From NCBI RefSeq assembly GCF_020216065.1, contig NZ_JAIWNA010000002.1:62001-126000 (forward strand): 64,000 bases of DNA. Direction: 5' to 3'. The stretch comes from Nocardia rosealba. Lineage in GTDB: Bacteria; Actinomycetota; Actinomycetes; Mycobacteriales; Mycobacteriaceae. Positions within the stretch are counted from its first letter, which is position 1; each line of letters opens with the position of its first letter. Below the pieces are notes generated by a model. The model searched no databases and was not told the DNA's origin. It saw only the letters and a program-made list of their open reading frames with translations. Below are positions 28,105 through 35,042 of this stretch, one piece after another. Made by a program: the position numbers and the translations under genes.

Positions 28105-28716
28105 TCACCGGCTCGGCCATTTGCCGCCGATATTGCGCGACGGCGGTTCGTCCGCTTCCGGTTCGATGCCGAGCCGCTCGGCGAACAGCCGACGTTGAAC
28201 GAGCCACCCACAGACCGACAACCCGACCCAGGCCAGGGTCGCGGAGATCTGCTGCCAACCCGGTTCGGGATCGCGCAGGAACTCGAGGTCACCCATCCGG
28301 CCCAGGCCCGACAGGATCATGCTCGCGCCGCCGATCGAAGTCAGCCACAGCAGTGCGCGCGCCCGGAACTTGTCGGCCAGGAAGGCACCGGCCACACAGA
28401 CCGCGGCGGCGACGATCATGCTCAGTGCCCAGTTCTTGTCGCCCGGTTGCAGCACCGTGGCGAGTTTGGTGCCGATCATCGCGCCGGTGAGGCCGCCGAC
28501 GAAATAGGCCGCGAAGCGGAAGATCAGCGAGGTCACCACCCAGGCAGATACCGCGCCGATCAGTGCGATCAGCAGCAACCACCAGAAGGAGGCGTTGCAC
28601 AGGTCGGCGATGAGCCAGCCGAGGCCGAACCCGATGGCGAGGATGCCGAGGTGCACCGAGCGGACTCCATAGAAGCACAGCAGGGCACCGACCAGCGCGA
28701 CGATGATGCCGTTCAT
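28105..28716 (-). CDS. DUF4203/TMEM198-like membrane protein
   Basis: Membrane protein of 203 residues with six or seven predicted helices, for example NGIIVALVGALLCFYGV and the Gly-rich AAYFVGGLTGAMIGTKLA. It resembles the DUF4203 (TMEM198) family, whose role in bacteria is unknown. Its ATG overlaps the SulP stop codon in the four-base ATGA form (28716-28713), so it is translated directly after the transporter. The polar C-terminal tail is cytoplasmic or periplasmic and has no motif I recognise. Confidence 0.82.
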   Translation of the reverse strand: MNGIIVALVGALLCFYGVRSVHLGILAIGFGLGWLIADLCNASFWWLLLIALIGAVSAWVVTSLIFRFAAYFVGGLTGAMIGTKLATVLQPGDKNWALSMIVAAAVCVAGAFLADKFRARALLWLTSIGGASMILSGLGRMGDLEFLRDPEPGWQQISATLAWVGLSVCGWLVQRRLFAERLGIEPEADEPPSRNIGGKWPSR

Positions 28717-30413
28717 GGGTGTTCCTTTCCGGAATCGGGTAGGTCGGCGGCGGCCGCGGTGACCGTCGGATACACCTGGATGGGGGTCGCGCCCACCACA
28801 GCGGAACCCAGTTCGGCCCCGAACTGCGCCACCGAGCGGGCGATGCGGAAGTCGACGTGTTTGCGGGCCAGTTCTTTTCGCAGGTCGAGCAGCATGTCGG
28901 CGGCGGTCACGTCCAGCGACGGCGAGGTTTCCGCGTCCAGAACCACCAGCCGGATGTTCTCGGTACACAGGGCTTCGATGCGTTCGCGGACGAAGTCGGC
29001 GTTGCCGAAGAACAGCCCGGCTTCGACGCGAACCACCACCAAGTCGGGGCGCGTCGGCACGTCGGGGTGTCGTGCTTTGTCCACCCAGAGCGAACCGTCC
29101 TTGCCGAGCTCGGCGACGTGCGGTTGGGAGGTGCGGTAGACCAGCAGCAGCACCGCGGCCCCGATGCCGATGAGCAGTCCGGGCAGCGTGTCGAAGACCA
29201 GCACGCCGAGCAGGGCGGCCATCGCACCGACGAAATCGGCCCGGGCAGCGTGCCCGTAGATGCTGCCGAGCAGACTGTTCCACACTCCGTAGAGCCTGCG
29301 CAGCGCGGCGAAGTCGACGAGTTCGAGCACCGCGGCGATCACCACAGCCGCGAGGGTGGCCTCGGGCAGCTTTTCGAACAGGCCGGTGAGAAACAGCAGC
29401 GTGACGACGGTCAGTGCGGCCACTACCAGGCCGCTGAGCTGCGTTTTCGCTCCAGCGCCGCCGTTGACCGCGGTCTTGGACAGGCTGCCGTTGACCACCA
29501 TCCCCGCGCTGAGCCCCGACCCGATATCGGCGGCGCCGAGTCCGAGTAGCTCCCGATCGGGATCGACCTTGTACCCGGCTTTGGCGGCATAGGTCTTGGC
29601 GGCGCCGAGACCTTCGGCGAAGCCGATCAGTACCACGCCGACCGCGGGACCGAGCAGGTCGAGATAGTCGCCGAAGTCGAGTCCGCCGGGTAGGCCGAGG
29701 CGGGGGAGACCCGCGTCGATGTGCCCGACGATCGCGACACCCTTGTCGCCGAGACCGAGAACGTGCACGGCGGCGATGCCGACCACCACAGCCAGCAGGG
29801 CACCTGGCACCATCGGCAACCAACGTCGGAACACCAGTACGAGGGCCAAGCTGACCAAACCGACAACCATTGTGCGCCAATCGATCTCACCGAGATCGCG
29901 CAGAATGCCCCAGGCCTGTTCGAAGAAGTTGCCCTCGTGCTTGTGCAGCCCGAGCAGCTTGGGCACCTGGCCGATGATGATGACGAGGGCCAACCCGACG
30001 ATGAACCCCTTCAGAACCGGTTCGGAGATGAAGCTCGCGATGAATCCCAGCCGGATCAACCCGGCCAGCAGGCCGACGACACCGGTGCAGATGGCCAGAG
30101 CTGCAGTCAGGGCGAGGTAGCGGCCGCCGTCGGCGCCGGCCAGCGGGGTGACGATCGCCGCCGACAGCGCCGCGGTCGCCGACATCGGACCGACCACCAG
30201 GTGCCGGGAACTGCCTGCCAGCGCGTAGAGCACCAGGGCGGGCACGGCCGCGTACAGGCCGACCACCGGCGGCACCCCGGCGATGGAGGCGTAGGCCAGC
30301 GCCTCGGGTACCAGCACCGCCCACACCGTGAGCCCGGCGATCACATCGGGACGCACCCAGTCGCCGCGGTAGCCACGCAGGGAGGTGAACACCGGTACCG
30401 ACATCCGCCTCAC
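28713..30413 (-). CDS. SulP family inorganic anion transporter with STAS domain
   Basis: Permease of 566 residues. The SulP core carries the signature VPEALAYASIAGVPPVVGLYAA (two helices, about 36-57) and later GADIGSGLSAGMVVNGSLSKTAVN. A C-terminal STAS domain (about 440-560) holds VVLDAETSPSLDVTAADML. Family substrates are sulfate, bicarbonate or other anions. The GTG start at 30413 overlaps the stop of the GAP gene (GTGA), and the gene's own stop overlaps the next ATG, so GAP, SulP and DUF4203 form one coupled operon. ATG at 30404 is an alternative start. Closeness to an alkyl sulfatase makes sulfate a reasonable guess. Confidence 0.95.
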   Translation of the reverse strand: MRRMSVPVFTSLRGYRGDWVRPDVIAGLTVWAVLVPEALAYASIAGVPPVVGLYAAVPALVLYALAGSSRHLVVGPMSATAALSAAIVTPLAGADGGRYLALTAALAICTGVVGLLAGLIRLGFIASFISEPVLKGFIVGLALVIIIGQVPKLLGLHKHEGNFFEQAWGILRDLGEIDWRTMVVGLVSLALVLVFRRWLPMVPGALLAVVVGIAAVHVLGLGDKGVAIVGHIDAGLPRLGLPGGLDFGDYLDLLGPAVGVVLIGFAEGLGAAKTYAAKAGYKVDPDRELLGLGAADIGSGLSAGMVVNGSLSKTAVNGGAGAKTQLSGLVVAALTVVTLLFLTGLFEKLPEATLAAVVIAAVLELVDFAALRRLYGVWNSLLGSIYGHAARADFVGAMAALLGVLVFDTLPGLLIGIGAAVLLLVYRTSQPHVAELGKDGSLWVDKARHPDVPTRPDLVVVRVEAGLFFGNADFVRERIEALCTENIRLVVLDAETSPSLDVTAADMLLDLRKELARKHVDFRIARSVAQFGAELGSAVVGATPIQVYPTVTAAAADLPDSGKEHP

Positions 30414-31072
30414 CCCAATCCGCCCAGCCCCTTACCGAGGACCACCGCGCCCATGACCAGCAGCACGATGGCCATGACGGCGTGATTGTTGTCCTGCAAC
30501 CACATCCGGAGCCGGTCGAGTGCCGGGCCGAGCCGTTCGGCCGCCACGAGATAGCCCAGCACTACGGTCAGGACCGTGGCCGACGCGAGCACCGTGAACA
30601 CCACGATTGCGCCGAGCGTGCCACCGGTGTCGAGGCCTGCCGCCCCGATCGCGACACCCGCCGAGACGCACAGCAGCAGATTCTTCGGGTTGACCCCGGA
30701 CAGCAGTGCCCCGAGCCCGGTCGCCTTCACCGGGGTGAGGGTGTCGATCGCGCGCATCCAGCCCGGCACCTCGGTCTGCGAGCGCGCCTGCCACTGTTTC
30801 ACCGCCAATCCCACGAGCAGCACCCCGAGGACGATCTTGATCCACGCCGCCGCGGCACCGGGTTCGCTGTCGTCGGACCCGCCCAGGTTGCCGGCGAACA
30901 GCGTCACCACCCCGGTGACCACCAGGATGCCGAGCACCCACCCGGTGGCGAATCCGATCGCCGCGCCCTTTCCACGCGCCGACAGAATCATGAGAATCGT
31001 CGCCACGATCGGTATCGGCGACAGCGCGACACCGACGGCGAGCGGAAGCAGATCTCCGATGACCGGACCCAT
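30410..31072 (-). CDS. GAP family (LysE-like) membrane protein
   Basis: Membrane protein of 220 residues with six predicted helices, beginning MGPVIGDLLPLAVGVALSPIPIVATILMI and including ALLSGVNPKNLLLCVSAGVAI, characteristic of actinobacterial GAP/LysE-like proteins. One member was named for involvement in glycopeptidolipid export in mycobacteria. The ATG at 31072 is chosen over in-frame upstream codons because it directly begins the first helix. First gene of the operon with SulP and DUF4203. A degenerate TCACCC-N5-GGGTGA site lies 36 bases upstream. Confidence 0.88.
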   Translation of the reverse strand: MGPVIGDLLPLAVGVALSPIPIVATILMILSARGKGAAIGFATGWVLGILVVTGVVTLFAGNLGGSDDSEPGAAAAWIKIVLGVLLVGLAVKQWQARSQTEVPGWMRAIDTLTPVKATGLGALLSGVNPKNLLLCVSAGVAIGAAGLDTGGTLGAIVVFTVLASATVLTVVLGYLVAAERLGPALDRLRMWLQDNNHAVMAIVLLVMGAVVLGKGLGGLG

Positions 31073-31107
31073 AGCGCGACCGTAGGCGCACAGGTAGGCG
31101 CCCCGCC

Positions 31108-31124
31108 TCACACGTGACGGATGA
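31108..31124. promoter_or_regulatory. Degenerate TCACAC-N5-GGATGA site upstream of the GAP-SulP-DUF4203 operon
   Basis: TCACAC (31108-31113), spacer GTGAC, GGATGA (31119-31124): one change in each arm from TCACCC-N5-GGGTGA, and the right arm is identical to that of the site at 32631-32647. It lies 36 bases before the GAP start. Confidence 0.4.
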
Positions 31125-31156
31125 GATTCGCGCACCGCACGCGCATGGCACGGAAA

Positions 31157-31531
31157 TCAGGCCAGCGCTTTGGCCTTGAGCTGCTGGAATTCGCCCTCGG
31201 TAATAGCGCCCGAGTCCAGCAGCTTCTTGGCGTCCGCGATCTCGGCGGCCGAACTGGTACCGGCGGTCTCCCTGATGTATTGGTCGGTCGCCGCTTTGGC
31301 CTGCTGTTCGGCTTCGGCGGTGCGTTCGCCCATTCCGTCACCGCGCACGATCAAATACACCAGCCCGGTGATCAACGGGAAGAGGAACAGGCACAGCACC
31401 CAGATCGCCTTCACCCAGCCCGAGGTTTTCCGGTCCCGGAAGAGATCGGTCAGGATGACGAAGATCAGCAGCAGATAGGCGATGAACGCGAAACTTACGA
31501 CAATGGCCCAGATGACATCCCAGAAATCCAT
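31157..31531 (-). CDS. PLDc_N plus SHOCT domain small membrane protein
   Basis: Protein of 124 residues. Two membrane helices (VIWAIVVSFAFIAYLLLIFVI and VKAIWVLCLFLFPLITGLVYLIV) form a PLDc_N unit; a charged linker follows, then a C-terminal SHOCT motif, AAEIADAKKLLDSGAITEGEFQQLKAKAL (about 95-123). SHOCT helices are thought to mediate oligomerisation or interaction. GAGGGATC before the ATG at 31531 supports this start. It lies between DUF389 and GAP genes on the same strand, with gaps of 73 and 84 bases. Confidence 0.9.
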   Translation of the reverse strand: MDFWDVIWAIVVSFAFIAYLLLIFVILTDLFRDRKTSGWVKAIWVLCLFLFPLITGLVYLIVRGDGMGERTAEAEQQAKAATDQYIRETAGTSSAAEIADAKKLLDSGAITEGEFQQLKAKALA

Positions 31532-31604
31532 TGTTGATCCCTCACTTTCGTGCTGAGCGCCCACCGGGTCGGTGAACACGTCGGGTGTCGCGGCGACGTC
31601 GGTG

Positions 31605-32576
31605 TCACCGTGGTCGCACCCGGCCCCCGACGTTGTGCACGACCACGACGTCGGGGTGCCAGGGCACGAGATCGTCGACCCGGCGCTGCAATTCGGCCAG
31701 GTCGGGCAGCTGTTGCGGACCGAGGACGGTGATGGTGGCGGTGTCGCTGTGCAGAGTCACGTCCACCACCTGGGCGCCGGGCTGCTCGCGCAGCCAGTCG
31801 CGGGCGACGTCGGAGATCTGCCCGGCCCACAGCGTCGACAGCGAATTGATCACCATCGGCACCGCCACCAGGATCAGCGCCGCGCCGAGCACCACATAGG
31901 CGCGACCGCGACCACCGGTCGGCGCCTCGGCGTCGCGCCCGTAACCGGCCAGCAGCAGCACCGTGGTGGTGGTGATGATCATCGCCAGCATGTTGGAGGC
32001 GAACAGCACGAACGCACCCAGTGCCAGGGCGGGCGCCTGCGAACCGAGGCACACCCCGACCACGCCCAGCGGCGGCACCAGTGAAATCGCGATGGCGACA
32101 CCGGGCAGCACGTCACCCACATCACGGCGAGTGATCGCCACCGCCGCGACGAGACCGGTGGCCAGCGCTGCGGTCAGATCCATCAGTTTGGGTGAGGTCC
32201 GCCCGACGACCTGCGCGTTCGCCAGCACATTCACCGGATTCGGCAGCAGCTGCGCGAACAGGAAACCGAGCACGACCACCACCGCGATACCGGCGACCAC
32301 CAGCAGCGCGCTGCGGCCCACCAGCGCCGCGCGCCCGGTCGCCACACCGAGAGCGACCCCGAGGATCGGGATCGACAGCGGGGCGACGATCATCGCGCCG
32401 ATCACGGTGGCCGTGGAATCACCGATCACACCCGAGATCGCGATGACCGCCGAGAGCACGAGCATGATCCAGAACGCCGAGCGCTTCGCCGCCACCGCGC
32501 CCACCGACAGGTCGAGTTTGTCGGTCAGTTCGTCGAGGGTGCGGCGCTGATCGGCGGGGACGAGAAAGCCGAGCAT
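31605..32576 (-). CDS. DUF389 family membrane protein
   Basis: Membrane protein of 323 residues with eight or more helices and the DUF389 core SAVIAISGVIGDSTATVIGAMIVAPLSIPILG (about 45-75), followed by a Gly/Pro-rich GVAIAISLVPPLGVVGVCL. A C-terminal soluble domain (about 265-320) contains VVDVTLHSDTATITVLGP. The function of DUF389 is unknown. AAAGGA precedes the ATG at 32576, which is preferred over an in-frame codon nine residues upstream. It is divergent from the AI-2E permease, with two palindromic operators in between. Confidence 0.92.
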   Translation of the reverse strand: MLGFLVPADQRRTLDELTDKLDLSVGAVAAKRSAFWIMLVLSAVIAISGVIGDSTATVIGAMIVAPLSIPILGVALGVATGRAALVGRSALLVVAGIAVVVVLGFLFAQLLPNPVNVLANAQVVGRTSPKLMDLTAALATGLVAAVAITRRDVGDVLPGVAIAISLVPPLGVVGVCLGSQAPALALGAFVLFASNMLAMIITTTTVLLLAGYGRDAEAPTGGRGRAYVVLGAALILVAVPMVINSLSTLWAGQISDVARDWLREQPGAQVVDVTLHSDTATITVLGPQQLPDLAELQRRVDDLVPWHPDVVVVHNVGGRVRPR

Positions 32577-32630
32577 CGCGATCCTTTCGCCATGTCCGGC
32601 CAAGCGTAGAAAGTGGCTGCACCCACGAAA

Positions 32631-32647
32631 TCACCCGTAATGGATGA
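32631..32647. promoter_or_regulatory. Palindrome TCACCC-N5-GGATGA (copy 1) in the DUF389/AI-2E divergent promoter
   Basis: One mismatch from the perfect palindrome at 32673-32689. The centres are 42 bases apart, four helical turns, and the flanks are also mirrored, so 32630-32651 and 32669-32690 form a 22-base inverted repeat with four mismatches. Confidence 0.6.
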
Positions 32648-32672
32648 ATTCCGCACCGACCGCGCGGCGAAT

Positions 32673-32689
32673 TCACCCCGAACGGGTGA
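32673..32689. promoter_or_regulatory. Palindrome TCACCC-N5-GGGTGA (copy 2) in the DUF389/AI-2E divergent promoter
   Basis: Perfect six-base arms, spacer CGAAC, 35 bases before the AI-2E start. Identical arms to the site before the alkyl sulfatase. Confidence 0.65.
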
Positions 32690-32724
32690 TCCGGAGGCAG
32701 GGCGCACGGGATTAGCGTCGTCGC

Positions 32725-33828
32725 ATGCACACCACGGACACGGTCCGGCAGTCTCCCGGCGCGGGTGGGTGGTCCATTCCCCGCGGTCTCGTCGTGCTGT
32801 TGTCGATAGCCGCGATCATCATCTGCGTCACCGGGTTGAAAGCCTTCGCCGGTGTGGTGGGTCCGACATTTCTGGCCTTGATGCTCACCATCGCCGTGCA
32901 ACCGATCCAGACCAGGGTGCAGCAGCGTGGTGGTCCGGCCTGGCTCGGCATGCTGCTCGCCTTCGGCGCGGTGTTGCTCATTCTGGTGGGTTTCGGTGGG
33001 GCGCTAGCGCTTTCGGCCGCGCAATTGGCTTCGCGGCTACCGCAGTACACCGGCAGTCTCGACAATCTGCTCGACACCGTTCGTGGCTGGCTCGACGCCG
33101 CTGGATTGAGTCACGACCAGACCCAGAAGGCCTTGCAGGACATCGACCTCGGCAAACTCGTCGGGTTGCTCGACAACCTGCTCGGCGGTGTCGTCGGGGT
33201 GTTCTCGAATCTGTTCTTCGTGGCCGCGCTGTTGCTGTTCATGGCGGTCGACGGGATGAGCATGCGGCCGAGAATGGCCGTGGTCGCCGCCGAACGGCCC
33301 GCCATCGCCCAGGCACTCGGCAGTTTCGCGGCGGGCACCCGCAAATATCTGGTCGTTTCGACAGTGTTCGGTGCGATCGTGGCGGTGATCGACGGCGGTG
33401 CACTGTGGTTGCTCGGAGTGCCGTTACCGCTGCTGTGGGCGCTGCTGTCGTTCATCACCAACTACATCCCGAACATCGGCTTCATCATCGGCGTGATCCC
33501 ACCCGCGCTGCTGGCTCTGCTCGACAGCGGACCGGTTCTGATGGTGTGGGTGATCGTGGTCTACAGCGCGATCAATTTCGTGATCCAGTCGATCATCCAA
33601 CCCAAGTTCGTCGGTGACGCCGTAGGACTCAGTGTCACCATCACGTTCCTTTCCCTGGTGTTCTGGTCCTGGGTACTGGGTGGCCTCGGCGCCATCCTCG
33701 CCATCCCTCTCACGCTCCTGGTGAAAGCCCTCCTGCTCGACATCGACCCGTCCACCCGCTGGGCCGACGTCCTCATCGGCGGCCCGCTCCCGGCGAAAAG
33801 GAACAGCGCCGCCGACAAATCCACCTGA
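32725..33828 (+). CDS. AI-2E family transporter
   Basis: Membrane permease-like protein of 367 residues with about eight helices and the family centre LWALLSFITNYIPNIGFIIGVIPPALLALL (about 233-262), followed by NFVIQSIIQPKFVGDAVGLS and LGGLGAILAIPLTLLVKALLL. Members have been linked to autoinducer-2 export, sodium/proton exchange and other export; the substrate cannot be told. No ribosome binding site precedes the ATG; ATTAGCGT lies just upstream, which suggests a leaderless transcript. Divergent from DUF389 across paired operators. Confidence 0.92.
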   Translation: MHTTDTVRQSPGAGGWSIPRGLVVLLSIAAIIICVTGLKAFAGVVGPTFLALMLTIAVQPIQTRVQQRGGPAWLGMLLAFGAVLLILVGFGGALALSAAQLASRLPQYTGSLDNLLDTVRGWLDAAGLSHDQTQKALQDIDLGKLVGLLDNLLGGVVGVFSNLFFVAALLLFMAVDGMSMRPRMAVVAAERPAIAQALGSFAAGTRKYLVVSTVFGAIVAVIDGGALWLLGVPLPLLWALLSFITNYIPNIGFIIGVIPPALLALLDSGPVLMVWVIVVYSAINFVIQSIIQPKFVGDAVGLSVTITFLSLVFWSWVLGGLGAILAIPLTLLVKALLLDIDPSTRWADVLIGGPLPAKRNSAADKST

Positions 33829-33833
33829 GGCAC

Positions 33834-34892
33834 TCATCCGCGGCACAGTCGTCCGATCTCCTCGTCCGGATACGGCGTGCGCCGAGTCGTCTGCTGGAAC
33901 GCGCGCATGAACGCCGACATGGCGGCGGCAACCGGCGCGTGCCGGGTGATGATTGTGGCGGCTCCGTCCGGAATTCCCGTCGCAGGTTCGCCGTCGGCGA
34001 TGCCGCGCACCATCGCGAGGCGCTTCTCCCGGTCTTCCCGTCGGAGCCCGTACAGCGCGGTGAGCAGCCAGTTCACCAGGTAGGTCGCGGTGAAACCGCG
34101 GTCGTAGCTCTGGTTCCGGTCGAAGAACGCGGCTTCCTGCGGCGAGAGGTCGAACCCGGAGGCGAGCGCGAGACCGTAGTCGGCGAAGTAGAGGCGTCGA
34201 CCGTCGGTCAGGATGTTGTGGAAGTGCGCGTCGAGGTGCAGCAGTCCACGGCTGTTCATGAACGCGGTGCCGGCGGCCAGTTCCCGTTCCACCATGGCAC
34301 AGGCCCGATCGGTGGCGTCGTCGCCGGCCGCGACCCGGGCGTCGAGCCACTCGTGCAGGGTGTGCGGGATGTACTCCAGGAACAGCGCGATGCTCGCCGA
34401 AGAGTCCCGGACAGCCTCGATCCGCCGACGCACCTGCGGCCTGTCATCCCAATAGGCGACGACGCGATCGATGTCGGCGAGCTCGTCCGGCAGTGGGTTG
34501 GTGTCGGGCAGTACGCGCCAGTGGTACATCAACGGGAAGCCCTCGTGTTCGGCGGCCAGCACCCAGTTCGTCGTCATGATGTGCACGGCGAGTTCGCGCC
34601 AGGCCCCGAACCCCGCCCCACCGATGAGGCCGACGCCGTAGTGGTAGAACTGCGGCAGCTCGAACAGATTCGCCGTGTATCGGACGTGCTCCGGCTGCCG
34701 TTCCAGGTCGGTGAGTGGCACTCGCTTCACGAAAACCGGTGTCCCGCAAACCTCGAGCAGCGCTGACTTCCCGCCGATCCCGGTGCCGACCGGCGTGGCC
34801 GCGTCGACGAGTTCGCGCAAGGCGTGATCGCTGTGCAGGGCGAGGGCCGTAGCGACAGCGCTGTGAGCGTCGAGACGGGCCGGGCGCGACAT
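33834..34892 (-). CDS. Protein kinase/aminoglycoside phosphotransferase-fold protein
   Basis: Kinase-fold protein of 352 residues from the ATG at 34892. A nucleotide-loop-like GTGIGGKSALLEV is followed by the Lys of VFVKRVPL. The catalytic loop is LLHLDAHFHNILT and the metal motif is YFADYGLA in place of DFG, which resembles phosphotransferases acting on small molecules more than Ser/Thr kinases. It has no membrane segment. An ATG at 34964 would add 24 residues but lie four bases from the alternative start of the divergent regulator. Substrate unknown. Confidence 0.8.
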   Translation of the reverse strand: MSRPARLDAHSAVATALALHSDHALRELVDAATPVGTGIGGKSALLEVCGTPVFVKRVPLTDLERQPEHVRYTANLFELPQFYHYGVGLIGGAGFGAWRELAVHIMTTNWVLAAEHEGFPLMYHWRVLPDTNPLPDELADIDRVVAYWDDRPQVRRRIEAVRDSSASIALFLEYIPHTLHEWLDARVAAGDDATDRACAMVERELAAGTAFMNSRGLLHLDAHFHNILTDGRRLYFADYGLALASGFDLSPQEAAFFDRNQSYDRGFTATYLVNWLLTALYGLRREDREKRLAMVRGIADGEPATGIPDGAATIITRHAPVAAAMSAFMRAFQQTTRRTPYPDEEIGRLCRG

Positions 34893-35042
34893 GTTCGGGT
34901 GCTCGCCCCGCTCACCTGGTTGCCCCGTGCTTCGGCCGGCTCGATCTGACAAGTCCCCACCCATCCCGTGAGCGTACCGATGGCCTTCCGATCAGCGTCG
35001 CGGTCCGCCTGTGTGCTGGAACTTCCTGTGCGACAGTGGGGT

